Assembly (NCBI RefSeq): GCF_000203795.2
Contig: NW_006281099.1
Coordinates: forward strand, 2,173,774-2,237,773
From: Batrachochytrium dendrobatidis JAM81
Taxonomy: Eukaryota > Chytridiomycota > Chytridiomycetes > Rhizophydiales
DNA: 64,000 nucleotides
Direction of reading: 5' to 3'
The position numbers were made by a program, and so were the translations under genes. This document shows, one piece after another, positions 11,795 to 23,903 of this stretch; positions within the stretch are counted from its first letter, which is position 1, and each line of letters starts with the position of its first letter. The notes under the pieces were generated by a model. That model ran no database searches. It was given only the letters and a program-made list of their open reading frames with translations, and was not told the origin of the DNA.

Positions 11795-14591
11795 ATGTCT
11801 TCCAAGCGAGCTAGAACTATTGCTTCATATAAACTGGAAATACCTGTAAGCAGCGAAGATAATTCTGACGATGAGGTTACTCGGTGTATTTGCGGTGACA
11901 CTGGTATCGTACATTCATTTTTATTAGCTTGGCTGCTTCTCCAGTACATTAAGTGATTATCCTTATGTGGCTACTCACTACCGACTTCATTCTTGACTCC
12001 TTATCAGCTTCATTGCTTGACTGAGAAATGCATGTGGTCAATATCCCATTGAGTGTCTGAAAAAACTCTCGACTTTGTAGAAGCTATAGCCTGGCTTTTA
12101 TTCAAGGTTTATGTTTTTACAAAAAAAACTAACCACCATTCATGTTCTTGATCAATTAAATTGCCTACGATCTTAACTTTTAGCTTCAAAAGGTGTCATG
12201 GTTCAATGCGATGAATGCGGCGTCTGGCAACACTGTGATTGTATGAATTTGGCAGGAAAGAAACTTCCCAAAAAATATTTTTGTGAACAGTGCAAACCAG
12301 AGAGTCATCCATCTATCATGTGAGTTTGACCAAGTTGTTTTATAGAATATATTTGTATCAAACAGATCTAGTTGATGCTTACATATGCTACATGAATAAA
12401 TTCATTCAGACCTGCTTTGGCCGTGCAATCTACATCCAGCAAAAATATTGCTGAAACTTCTGTTAATACCAATTTAACTTATGGTCAGGATTCAAGGAAT
12501 CCACAAAGACAATCGTCTGTTGCTTCTTCAGGAATGTCGTCTCTAGGCGATTTCCAAGATGGTGAATCGAATTTTCCTGCAACTGCTCACGAGCAGCCTA
12601 CCAATACCAAATCGCCCTCTACTACATTGTCAAATTCAAGGTTTAACGTTTCAGCCAAGGACAAAGCAGCGGCTTTACAGATGTCCAAGACTACACCCAA
12701 AAGAAAATCAAGACAGAATTCCATAGCGGCCACTACAGCATCCATAGCAACTGCAGCAAAAAAGCGAAACACATTGAATAGTCGTGTTGCAGATCAGTGG
12801 AATGCAGAACTGTTGCTGATGCAAACCGGTGATAACCACACTGAGACTGAATGTAGCATGGATGTGGATGGAGCATCTGAAGATGGGACAGATCATGATC
12901 CAACTTTACATGGCACTGATCCAGAAGCTTCTGTTCCGGAAGAGTTTTTGCGGTCTCGCGGTCAACTTGGTCCACATTACGACTCGTTTCTAAACGATTG
13001 TTCTAAATCCAGCTTGCTTGATAGTGGGGGCGAGCGGTCTAGAAATCAGAGCATACATAAAAACGATGACATTAATGAGGCTCGGGAAGAGCTTGATGAA
13101 GGTTCTGAATACACCAATGGTCGAAAAAGGTTGAAGCGCTTAAATTCAGTTACAGATGCATCTACACAGGATGTAAAAGTGGCAAGCCCTTTAGGAAAAT
13201 CCAAAAAAGAGAGACGATCCAAGTCTAAAAGGGTTATTCAGGAAAAGTCACAGTCTGAAGCATCACCACTCCTGATGGATTCAGATAAATTCAATTTAAA
13301 TGGTTAGTAGATTTTTGTATACACACTTTTGAATAGATTTTCAAACTAATTATGCTTTTTAGAACGAAAATCTAGTCATGTTTCCAAAACATCGGAGATT
13401 GACAGGACTATAGAAGGAGAGCATGGTGCATTCTATGCTTCACTTTCTACAAACCCACCTGTACTGGACGATGATAATACTCTGTCAGGTCGTTCCACAA
13501 ACAATAAGCGGCGGGATAAGTTCAAAAAGCTGAAAGGATCTACACGCAAGCAAAGTGCGTCAGCGTTAGAGTGCACAGTTGATAGGGATAGCGATCAGGG
13601 TTTGGCCAAAACATTTAGTTTATACGAGGTAGAAACCAACAAATTAGCAATGGATCATGCGTTTGATTCATCCAATGTTATTGACTCTATCCCAGCAGCA
13701 CACTCTACTGTCGCGGAGGACGAAAGTATGCCTGATGATATGGCCGTTGCTACACTTGGGTCGACAAAAAAGAAAGCTGGTGGGCGTGGCCGAGTTCCAA
13801 AGTCACGAAAAAAGGCATTGCCTGGTAATCGAGATATACATGTGTGTGATGACGACGCATATGTTGATACTGGTATTGGTTCTTCACTCAAACCCGGACT
13901 TGTGGAAAGTGCATGTCATCCACAGACTGATTCTCTAGATGCTTCCGACATACTTGCGCCTGATTCACACTCTATCCACGCTTCTGGAGATCATCCGCTC
14001 AAGCCAGATTCTGACCCTATATGTTCTCTAAGAGCACCACCCTCTCCTCCAGTCCAGCCGCACTCGCTGGGTCTAGATTCCCCGCCGCTGGAGATTCACA
14101 GACGGTTAAAGCAGCTGTACGAGGCTGTACAACGGCTTCGCGAATCACTTGGCACATGCATTGCTGTTGTTCCTCCAGAGCATATGCCGCTTAAAAAGTT
14201 GAAGGATTGCTCCCATGGCAGATTTGCCAGTGATGGGTCGGAGTTTCCATGTAAAGATTTAAGCAGCACAGTGGATCCACAAGGCTTGGATCGCACATGC
14301 CATTCGATGATGTCAGAACTCAATAACCGTGATGGTCCACATTTTTCAACCCATTCCCAAATGGACATAGATTGTACACCGATAGTCAGTAGTGATTTAG
14401 CTAGTATGGATTCCAACCCTGTAGATTGTGTTGTAGCCAATCAATTAGACGACCAAATTGTAAAGAAAACCCGGTCGGCTCTTCAGAGACTGATTATTAC
14501 ACTGGCAACGCCCTGCTCAAGTGTAGCAGATATGGTGGATATTCTTGAAGATGCTTTGGACCAGTTTGATTCACGATTTGCAATGTTGTGA
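11795..14591 (+). CDS. PHD-finger protein, chromatin reader (Cti6-like)
   Basis: Nuclear protein with one PHD finger, the type that reads histone H3 tails. There are four exons, all in phase: 11795-11903, 12184-12319, 12410-13302, 13363-14591. The PHD finger is split by intron 1: TRCICGDT then ASKGVMVQCDECGVWQHCDC...KKYFCEQCKPE, giving the C4-H-C3 ligand set (CIC, CDEC, H-C, CEQC). WQH plus CEQCKPE closely resembles the PHD of yeast Cti6 and Bye1-like proteins. The remaining roughly 700 residues are Ser/Asp-rich with several basic Lys/Arg patches (possible nuclear localisation signals near 12690-12770, 13120-13240, 13505-13560, 13760-13820), and a short helical C-terminus. Cti6 belongs to the Rpd3L deacetylase complex; assigning this protein to it is an inference. 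Divergent from the LIM-RapGAP gene, with a MITE between them. Confidence 0.82.
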
Positions 14592-14830
14592 ATTGCAAAG
14601 ACTGAATAAATAATTTGGTGTGGTGCTGTTCATTCACTTGTAAACATTTAAGACGGTTGAGTTTAGATAATGGCATGCCAATGGCATTGATTTCCAGCAT
14701 TTAAAGCTGTTTAAGGGAGAGTAGCGGCAAAATAGGTGTCACATGACCAATGGGATTTGAAGTCAAAATGCGATGTTGAGCCTGATGTTCACTTGATCCC
14801 AAACGATTATTCAACCTAACCAACGTGATA
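14592..14830. promoter_or_regulatory. Spacer upstream of PNP
   Basis: 239 bp between the PHD-protein stop and the PNP start. It must hold the terminator of one gene and the promoter of the next. I see no clear TATA box or other named site. Confidence 0.3.
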
Positions 14831-16561
14831 ATGGCTACTCCAAACTCTCTTCCACCTGCAGGAATCGACTACTTTTCCCATCAGACCTACCAGGAAACTG
14901 CCAAGTTTCTGACAGATCGTCTTCCCGACTCTCTTAAAAAGATCCAAGTCGGCATTGTCTGTGGTAGTGGTCTTGGTGGTCTCGTAAAGGGTCTTGAAGC
15001 ACCTACTGTTGAGTTTGAATACAAGGTATTATCAATTAGTATTGCCTTGTTTGACTTTTAAATTACAGCCGTATCTATGTAAAACGGAACACTTTTATGC
15101 AGTCTTTATTTTACTTTGGAAAGACTGGTTAAATATTCGTTATGCTTTCCTACTACAAATTGACTTGGATACACTCCCAATCCTCACACGCCGCCCATTG
15201 TATGGTACACAAAACCAAACTATAATTTTGGATTGGAATGTTTCTGATATGTTCATACATTGACAACCACTGGATTCATCCATCGAGTTCAATCCTTCTC
15301 AACCCTACACACCCCTTTGTTGTATCTTGAAAACTTGTATTCGCGTTCTAGTTCAAGAGAACAAGATCAAGGATGCAACTATACATGCCAATCGCCGGGA
15401 AATTGGCGAATCCTAGTTTAAAAAACAATGTTTAGTAAACTTTGTGGAAACTGGCTGTTTATTATGTATTTGAGTTCCTAGTCAATGTTCCATTTTGCGT
15501 GAATATGGCTGTAAGTGTATGTCTAGTAGCTTATCGGCATCTGTTTGTGATCATCTTATTTTGAAACCAGGATATTCCCAATTTTGCTACCAGTACAGGT
15601 AATAGATTGTCATGAACTTTTAAACTTGTGAATGGTATTCAAACCATCAATGCAATTCTACAGCATAAGCATACTGACACCCTGGCTTACTTTTTTATTC
15701 AGTTCCTGGTCATGTTGGTAAACTTGTGTTTGGTATGCTTTCAGGAAAGCCAGCAGTCTGCATGGTTGGTCGCAAACATCTTTACGAAGGTAATCTAGAG
15801 TGTTGCTCATTGATGCATTTCTAAACAGGATTTTGGTGTGCTAAAACAATCATCTGTTGGTTGGATTGAATGACTGGTTGAGGTGTATAGGGCATTCCTT
15901 GTTGCGTACAGTGTTTCCTATTCGTATCATGAAGCTTTTGGGAGCCAGCACACTGATGGTGACCAATGCAGCTGGAGGTCTTAATCCAGACTTTAAGATT
16001 GGAGATATCATGATCATTGCTGATCATGTTTCCTTTGCAGGTCTTGCAGGACAGAATCCACTAATTGGCCCAAACATGGACGAGTTTGGAACTCGCTTTC
16101 CTCCAGTAAGCGGAGCATTTGATTTTGATCTCCGAGTACTAACAGTCAAGGCAGCGCATGAATGCAACATTCCATTGGAATATCTGCGAGAAGGAACGTA
16201 TACGTTTGTATCTGGACCAAGCTTCGAGACTCGTGCCGAGGCCAGATTTTTGCGAGATGCACTGAGGGCAGACTGTGTAGGAATGTCAACGATTCCCGAA
16301 GTAGTTGTAGCAAAACATGCAGGAATGAAGGTACTTGGACTCAGTCTAATTACCAACAAGGTGTCTGTAGGTAGAGGACGCAGTGCACTGAATGTAGGAC
16401 TTGGCCAGTTGGGAATGAAGCCTGTTGCGCCAGAGGGAAATGCCGTCAACGACGAACTCCAGCTGGCCAGCCATGCAGAAGTTCTGGCCACCAGCACTGA
16501 GCGATCGCAAGACTTTCAACGTCTCGTACAAAAGATTGTCCAACTTATGCCTCAAGAATGA
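14831..16561 (+). CDS. PNP1: Purine nucleoside phosphorylase
   Basis: Cytosolic enzyme of purine salvage: phosphorolysis of inosine/guanosine to the free base and ribose-1-phosphate. Four exons in phase: 14831-15025, 15571-15598 (28 nt), 15703-15789, 15891-16561, giving about 326 residues, close to but somewhat longer than human PNP (289). Recognisable are the phosphate loop [29 protein letters not shown] (His of the human H86 type), [24 protein letters not shown] (active-site Glu), [14 protein letters not shown] and SLITNKV (purine-binding Asn). An insertion of roughly 25 residues after SLITNKV ([10 protein letters not shown]...) is longer than in human. The ATG at 14831 fits the family N-terminus. 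Intron 1 (15026-15570) is enlarged by MITE copy D. Function confident. Confidence 0.95.
15066..15511 (+). mobile_element. MITE-like element, copy D (PNP intron 1)
   Basis: 446 bp with TA on each side (15064-15065, 15512-15513). It starts CAGCCGTATCTATGTAAAAC and ends TTTGCGTGAATATGGCTG. It lies wholly inside PNP intron 15026-15570, same strand sense as the copies in genes above. More diverged than A/B. It carries the shared internal blocks TTTACTTTGGAA and GGTTAAATATTCGTTATG. Confidence 0.82.
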
Positions 16562-16766
16562 GATTAAACATTGAAACCATTTTGAATTTATTTTATTGTT
16601 TTTGGGGTTTTGATTTTTTTTCGAGTTTGGATTTGATCGTTTGATTCAACCATAATTATAGTAAAGCCAACACTTGCCTTTGACCTGCCTCAACTCATAG
16701 GTCTCTGTGTCGGTTGATAGCAGTATTAGATTGCAACCTTATTCAAACCTATTTGTACACAAAGTC
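16562..16766. other. Spacer PNP to zinc-finger gene
   Basis: 205 bp of AT-rich sequence, including a T-rich tract (16592-16622) just after the PNP stop, consistent with a 3' end region. Nothing else recognised. Confidence 0.3.
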
Positions 16767-19013
16767 ATGGCTGCATCCCTGCCTTTGCACATTCTTCCAC
16801 TACTGCAGCAACCACAACAATCAACCCTATCCACTCTCTTTCCTACTCTGGACTGTACCATGGTTCCTGCTCATACTTTGAGTCAGTCCTATCCTCCTAC
16901 TGCTGGAGAAAAGCCTGTAACTTGTCTTCAGCTTCAACATCCGGATGGAACTGGAAAACCGTCTTTGACTCCAGCACTTTCCTTGGACATGACCTCACCA
17001 CCTTATTCTCAATCAACAGCTGCTCTACCACTGCCTCTAACTGCTCCCATGATGACTTGTGTGTCCGAGTCTACAGGGAATATATGTCCAGTTAATGCCA
17101 ATGGTAACAGTGCTTCGTCTCATCCCTACTTTACTGCTCCTGTTGCGCCAGACAACACTACCCTTCAAATGCCATTGCAGCTGAAATCAGAAGACGTTTT
17201 AATGCCCAACCATCAGCAACAGTCGGTTCTTGCCTCGCACATGTCTTCCGACTCCAATAACACTTTCACAACCAAATCTGCTGCATTGTTCCATCATCAC
17301 TCTCCACAGACTCCTTTGGTACTCAACATGCCAAATGGAAACAATCACACTGAGCTCGTCGGTCCTGTTTTGTTTCCAGAATCGTCGGATGACACCGCCA
17401 TCAATCTTGCTGCTGCCGCTGCCATGGCTGCATTCCAAGCTGCTGATTCTGGCAGCTCAACTCCATTTCAACTTTGTAACAGAGGCAAACAGCATGCGCC
17501 AATCACTACTAGCACAGTAAATTCCTCTGCTCCCCCAATGCTCACACCAACCCACCCATACATCAACGTATCTACACCAGCAAAAGTCGCCAATTCAAGT
17601 GCAGTATCTGGATCAGGTTACGTCTCTTCTCATCCCAGCTTTTCTGAATCTGCACAAACTGCAGCTATTTCTCAGCTATCCAATCCAAATAGGACAGATA
17701 TGTTGACGAATAACCAAAGTACTATGTCTGCAGCTACTCCGCTGCCAAATGCTAATTTCCCATTTGCTTTTAATTATCCTTCTTATCAAGGATACTTTTA
17801 TCCTGGAATGAATGTGCAGGCTGGCTCAACACAGCTAGAAGAAAATACTCTTTCCAATCTTAGTTCTGCGCCAATGACTTCTACTTCATCACATCCCTAT
17901 AGTATGGTGCAGTATCCAGTCATGTATCCGTTTGTGGGCGTCACTGATCAATCACAATCAGCTTCCACCGCAACTGTTGCCGTCGCTGCACCTACTGTTT
18001 CTTTTGCATCTACTCCTACTCCAGCTGCTATCTCAACTTCCTCTGCTAGTCCTGCTCCAGGCGAAGAGCGTCGGGCAGATCCCTCGGACGATGGCAACGG
18101 ATCCTTGTCAGAGATCGATGATGATGTCGAGCAATCTACCCCTACTTTTGATAGTCGTACAAAAAGGAAAAGTAGCTCTGGCGACAAATTCATGTTTCCG
18201 TGTCCACGCCAACATTGTACAAAGGTATTGTTGGTTTTTTGTAGCATTCAAGTGTCTAACAACTTAATGGTAGTCAAGCATCAATCTAACCAGTGTTTTC
18301 GATGATATGTTGCTATGCAAATCCAGGTGTACAAGAATCGTAATGGACTCAAATATCATATTCAAAAAGGAATCTGCAGTTTTCCAGACGATCTTGTCAG
18401 AGCTGCTGGAGATAGTGAAACTCATATGGGACTACCAATCGTTATGCCTACGGCCCAAGGCATAATTCCCTTGCAAGCTATTGGATTTTCTGGCATGCCT
18501 CAGTCACTGTCTTTTCAAAATCCACCAATGAACATGGTCTTTCCGCCAATGGGCATGAATTTGGCTGGTACCAGCATGTCCGCTTTTCTAGATCCAATCC
18601 TCGCAGATCCAAATGCATCCATTCCACTGGCTGGAGGTGTATGTATGCCAACCCCGAACCCATCTACTCCATCATCTCCATTGCCTTTACCATTTCAGAC
18701 TCAATCGCGTTTATTACAGCCTACTGGATCCCAGACCACAACTTCCCTAGCCAAACCAGCTGTTCCACATTTTTCCATGATGGATACTCTAGGATTTGAT
18801 TTACTTCCACACATTCCACATTCTATGGTGCCTGTCATGTCCGTGCCTGATGCAGCTATTTTGACACCACCATTGCAACCTCCAAAACCATTCTTTTGTA
18901 AAATCTGCTTAAAACGATACAAAAATACAAATGGTCTCCGATATCATGCAAAGGCTGATCACCCTGGACTCAAGTTCGATCTTGTCAAAGGGAAAGACGA
19001 ATTTGTTCTATGA
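16767..19013 (+). CDS. SFP1/JAZF1-type C2H2 zinc-finger transcription factor
   Basis: Likely nuclear regulator. Two exons: 16767-18224 and 18327-19013, joined in phase, about 714 residues. The first roughly 470 residues are Ser/Thr/Pro/Gln-rich with Ala tracts (17400-17450, 17960-18000). An acidic stretch (SEIDDDVEQ, 18110-18135) precedes the first finger, CPRQHCTKVYKNRNGLKYH followed by C, which is split by the intron between Lys and Val. A second finger, CKICLKRYKNTNGLRYHAKADH, lies at 18895-18965 near the C-terminus. The YKNxNGLxYH signature in two widely spaced fingers is that of yeast Sfp1, which controls ribosomal-protein genes downstream of TORC1, and of animal JAZF1. The role here is inferred from those relatives. 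I chose the ATG at 16767; no earlier in-frame ATG is visible. Confidence 0.8.
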
Positions 19014-19927
19014 TGAAATAAATATATTAAACTTGTTTCTTTATTATTTTTAAACCAAGAGCTTATAGATAAATGCCTAGGGTTTGATACTGGATAGGCT
19101 ATTTAAAGGGCTGGAGCCAATTCGTGATTTTCAAGATCGACCATGTGGGTTTCAATTACATTAAAGCACAATCTATTCGGATTATCAAACCAAACCTTCA
19201 GACCATGGTTTAAAAAACAGTTTTTGGTGGTTTTAGCATTCAAACATTTCATTTTACGTACGAGCTTCTACTTTTATGGAAGAGTCTTGTAATATATTGT
19301 CATGAATACAAATACATCAAATCAAAGCTACAGTTTGTGTGCTTTATATGATGATCGCTGTGTTTGGAGACTAATTGAGGAAGCTGTGAATACCGTAATA
19401 TTTTGACTTTTTAAACAGCGACATGCAACGTTTCCAAACACGCATACTATTCTGAACAGTATTCTATTCCACAAAGCAACTCTAGTTGGACATGATTTAC
19501 CAGCCATTCAACACATGTCGCGCGAATTGAAACTACACTACACTGCTCCATACTGTCGATTCTTGAACCCTGCAAAAAGTCACTCGAGTATAATAAAGAA
19601 TGGGTTCGTTTGTCAAGCAAATTGTGGTAGGAAAGCACAATACATATTCAACCATAGCTATTTCCAATCAAAGTAGCCAGTTCAAGATAAACTACAGAAA
19701 AATACTCCATTTTACACAAATGCGGCTGTAATAGATTTGAATCTCCAACAATATCAAATGTTCATTTGCTTGTGGGAAAAAACAGTTTTATCTGGACAAT
19801 AGAATCAGCCTTAAAATGCAGCCCAGCACAAAAAATATGGCGTCACACTCCATACATATTGCACTCACGATAAAAAGATAAGAGTGCAAGTCCTTGACCA
19901 GAAAAAAGCACCAACACATGATGTAAA
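19014..19927. other. Convergent spacer with a decayed MITE
   Basis: 914 bp between two convergent genes. It holds element relic E (about 19330-19728). The rest is AT-rich with no coding signal that I can support. Confidence 0.5.
19330..19728 (-). mobile_element. Degenerate MITE relic E
   Basis: The right end CTCCATTTTACACAAATGCGGCTG followed by TA matches the family terminus. Inward of it, GTAGGAAAGCACAA...ATTCAACCATAG is the reverse of the family's left subterminal block. GTTTGTGTGCTTTATATGATG also matches. The far end is missing or too diverged to place, so the start is approximate. Confidence 0.5.
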
Positions 19928-22914
19928 TCAAACCTCGAATCCAACACATTTCAGCACACGCATAATATTCGTAGAGCCTGCCGTACTCTCCAAAACACCA
20001 GAAGTCACTACAACGGCATCCCCACGTTGTGCCATCCCCATTTTAACACCCCATAGCATGGCGCAATGAATAATATTCTCGGTTCCTTCCATAGAATCAA
20101 CTACAAGCGGATAGATACCACGAAGCACTTGACATTGTCGGGCTAGAGTATTGGTTGATCCATATAGACAAATTCCACAAAAGTCAAATGGTCTCAATGC
20201 ATGTTAGATACATCTTTAACTTTATGAATACATTGTCAAAATAAACAAAACTGTGCCCTACCGGCTTGAGGAGAGGCAGTCACTGCTAGAACAGGAGCAA
20301 TAGGACGGTACTTGGATACACGAGTGGCAGTGCTTCCAGTTTGTGTGAGAACAATGATCAGAGCCTATTCAATATTAAAAATAGCTGTAAGGCATACGGT
20401 CCAAAATCAAGCAAATTAACTATCTGGGTTCTAAATAAAACTTACAGCGTGAACGTCCCAACTAGTTTTCACTGATTCGATTGTCAAGAAAAAGTAGTTG
20501 GTCATGGATCATGACCAACCAGAATTGACAAATAAATATTATAATGATATATAGAAAGCAAGATATTAGCACAAAGACATTTGAAAATACTGCCAAAATA
20601 AGCAAGGTGGTGATTAAATGACTGCATTCAGATGGGAAGTTCCTCCTAATAAAGGATAGAACGCCCGTAAAAGTTGCATCGAGTATGCATCATAAGCAAT
20701 CACGAATCGCAGTCAAGCCGCAATCGACGTGATGCATCAGAGGCTCCCTGATGTGAGTCTCATCATTGCAGTCAAGGTTTAATCATCTAGTTGAAAGCAT
20801 TCTTGGGGTTTACAAAGGTATGGGTTGTACCTGCACTGGCTGCTACAGCCTCCGAGACTCCAATGGGGAGACGAATCTGTCTACGTAAAGCAGGATATAG
20901 CTCCGAGTAATTGATATCAACTTCGGCTTCGCGACAAATTTTAGACATCATCTCGACAGTATTTACTGGAAATGATCCCTTGGCAGTTTCGCCGGAAAGC
21001 ATAACGCAGTCAGATCCATCAAGAACAGCATTGGCAACGTCAGTTGCTTCAGCACGAGTGGGTCTAGGATTGACAATCATAGACTCGAGCATTTGAGTTG
21101 CAGTTACAACGGGCTTGCCTGTTGTATTGCACTTTCGAATCATCATTTTCTGAAAACGCGCAACTAATTGGCATGATCAAATATACAGTATTAGTCTTTA
21201 TAAAACAGGCAAAGTCAGCTAGTTTGTTGGATTTACCTTGTTCAACGGGAATCTCGACACCAAGATCTCCGCGAGCAACCATAATACCATCAGACACACT
21301 TAAAATCTCGTCAAAATTTTCAAGACCTTCTTGATTCTCAATTTTAGAGATAATCTTGATGCCAGTTCCTTGGATTAGTTTTCGAATTTCCAAGACATCA
21401 GAAGCCTTTCGAATAAAACTGGCAGCAATGAAATCAACACCCTGTTCAATGCCAAAACGGATATCGCCGGCATCCTTTTCAGTAATAGCAGGGAGATCAA
21501 CTACATTTCCAGGAAGATTTACACCCTTGGTTTCACCAAGAAAACCATCATTTTCGATGGTACAGTGAACTTCAGATTTATCTATGTCCACCTCATCAAC
21601 TAGCATTCCAATAAGGCCGTCGTCGACAAGTATACGATCCCCAGCTTTGACGGTCTTTGGTAGTGAGGTGTAGGTGGTAGCTACCTGCGTTTCGTCTCCG
21701 AGACGTGTCATATCATTGTGAAATGTGAACTTACTTCCAGCCAAGAGTTTTTTATCAGTATGATCAACCAACTTTCCAGATCTAAAGTAAACAAGGCGTG
21801 TTAGTAATCAAGTGTTGGTGGTATATACTAAAAGAGTCATAAAAATTACAACTAGCCTAATTTCTGGTCCTTTTGTATCAAGCAAAACTGCAACAACTCG
21901 TGGAACTTTTGTTCTTTCAAGATACTTGCGTAGATTAGTCACGGTTTGTGCATGATACTAGAAACAGTTTGAATGAGCAATACGGTTTTAAATTAGACTA
22001 TTGCACATAAAACAATGCCAGTTTCATGCAAAAGAATAGCAACAACTTAAATCAACATACTTCATGGGATCCGTGTGAAAAATTCATACGCATGACATTC
22101 ATGCCACTCTCCACTAGCTTCCCCAGCATTTCTACCGATTGGGTCTTGGGTCCTACAAATGGTGTAATTATTGTAGGTTAGCAAATGGAATTTAACGCGC
22201 CATGACAATCTATATAGAATCAAAGTTTACAGTCGTATTCACGTAAAATGGAGTACTAAATAGGAGGGTTGGTGTATAGTAAACAATCATTCTCATGGAA
22301 TGGTTGGTGAGTTTGCTGAACAGCATTTTGTTATCTGTTCTTTCTCCCAGTGGTTAGCATGGAAGCAATAGTTGCATTCGAGGGATGTGCATTATTGTTC
22401 TCTTGACCACAAGCGTATCTGTAAGATTTAGTAAAAAGGAGTTTGAAAATATCAAAACAGTCAAACTCTATATGGATTGCAATGGATAAGTTTGATGATC
22501 GTACAATGTATGGCTATGCCAAAAGTGGAGAAAGGGAGGTTCAAAAAAATCATTTCAGTTCAAACTATAGTTTGTGCGCATCATACGATGGATGTTGTGT
22601 TTGAAAAAATCGAGAATGTCAATTAAAGAGGCAATCAGTTTTTAATAGGAGAGCACAATGCAGATTTAGCCATTGTATATTTCAAAACAATCACTGCAGG
22701 ATGAATGCAAGTGTTCCATTTTGCGTGAATTCAGTTGAATAAATTGTAAAGACATGAGCATCAAACTCATTGCTGGATAATATAGTAATTGGCTGGCAAG
22801 AGTGCCCATAAAAATAGCCTATTCGTTTACATTATATACATCAATGACAGATCAGTAAACTTGGAATCCTACCAATGGTGCAAATAATTTTTGACTTGAT
22901 TTGGACAGGTCGAT
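19928..22914 (-). CDS. PYK1: Pyruvate kinase, multi-exon (5' end unresolved)
   Basis: Last step of glycolysis: phosphoenolpyruvate plus ADP to pyruvate plus ATP, tetrameric, cytosolic. Exons on the minus strand: 22914-22873 ([10 protein letters not shown]), 22152 to about 22070 ([30 protein letters not shown]), 21958-21857 ([13 protein letters not shown]), 21781 to about 21230 (B-domain, then [13 protein letters not shown] with the catalytic Lys, and [12 protein letters not shown]), about 21152-20831 ([21 protein letters not shown]), microexon 20471-20446, about 20366-20265 ([20 protein letters not shown]) and about 20190-19928. Motifs for metal, PEP and K+ binding are intact. The intron before 21781 must use a GC donor. 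Intron 22872-22153 holds MITE F. The exon with the start ATG, upstream of 22914, could not be fixed because no candidate keeps frame. Confidence 0.93.
20446..20471 (-). other. 26-nt microexon of pyruvate kinase
   Basis: Encodes VKTSWDVHA together with the preceding single G. It restores the conserved ASAVxxxxxxxAALIIVLT segment between exons ending at 20831 and starting about 20366. Flanked by ATCAG acceptor and GTAAGT donor. Without it the conserved segment and frame are lost. Confidence 0.8.
20497..20519. repeat. Perfect hairpin in pyruvate kinase intron
   Basis: GTTGGTCATG, a 3-nt loop, then CATGACCAAC: 10-bp arms. It lies 26 bp 5' (minus strand sense) of the microexon acceptor, inside the 360-nt intron. 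Confidence 0.7.
22230..22737 (-). mobile_element. MITE-like element, copy F (pyruvate kinase intron)
   Basis: 508 bp. Starts CAGTCGTATTCACGTAAAAT after TA (22228-22229) and ends TTCCATTTTGCGTGAATTCA. Its internal blocks (GATCGTACAATGTATGGCTATGCC, GAAAAAATCGAGAATGTC) are in the reverse orientation relative to copies A-D. It lies within intron 22872-22153. Confidence 0.82.
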
Positions 22915-23903
22915 CTGATCAACAAACATCTGGTTAGCATTGAGTTGAAGTAATGGTTTGATATCAATCCGACAGAAAGCTTGCAATAGACTGCATATTA
23001 AACTCGAACCTCCATGGGCAATATAAACGTCTGTCATGGCTATTATCTAATAGTGGACATGCACGAGATATCAGAGTAGATAGGGTTAGTCGAAATCCAA
23101 ACATGAACAAGGGGTGTTGGAATAAACAATATTTGTAAACCAACACCCCTAGCTTAACAACTAGAGGCATGCTAAAGGGATTGAAACAAACAAGGGTTTA
23201 AGCCGGTAATTGATGGTGCAGAAATAAGAGATCTACTGCAGTCATCTAGCCCTGAAGATCCCAGCAATATAGCTGCAGGATACCAGTTAAATGCTGGATA
23301 ATCAGAGATGAAAAGTATCGCAGCTGCACCATAAAGACAAGCATAGAATCTAACAGATATTTGTATTAAATAGAATGCATTCCAATCCCCTCAGCCATAG
23401 TCCATTAAAGACGGATCCACACTTTAACCAAAAAACGACTTGCCCAAAGTTTAACAATTGACTGCTGTTTGGAAGGGAAAGTGAATAAAATAGAGAAATG
23501 GCCATAAACTCATTTTGGCCAAAGGTGTCAATCTTACTGAACATTGTTTTATAAACTTTAATTCATTGATCTTGATGCTCATTCTTGTACAAAAATACAG
23601 AGTGAATGTTCATATTCCTGATTCAATGCATTCCACATCCTTGACATCCAACTTTCCTTTCCTCCAAACATTTCAAACATTACGTGACTAGCATGTATAG
23701 TTGCATTCCTGAGATATGTTGAACTAGATCATATTTGATATTACAGAGTTTCAATAAAAGAAATCAATATCCAATAACAAATATGTAACGATTATTTATT
23801 CCAAAACAATCATTACAAGATCAATGCAAAAGTGTTTCATTTTACGTGAATACCAAGTTAATTCTTGATTTTTTTTTGAAAAAACTGTTGCAATCATCAT
23901 CTA
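22915..23903. other. Divergent spacer with MITE end relic G
   Basis: It should hold the missing first exon and promoter of pyruvate kinase and the promoter of the F-box/JmjC gene. The terminus GTTTCATTTTACGTGAATACC at 23834-23855 is a right-end MITE terminus, preceded by ATCATTACAAGATCAATGC, like the right end of copy F. The left end is not recognisable. Confidence 0.5.

Noticed and set aside
20701..20760. Short CATCAG/CTGATG inverted words in the pyruvate kinase intron
   Set aside because: Six-base arms are expected by chance in this length.
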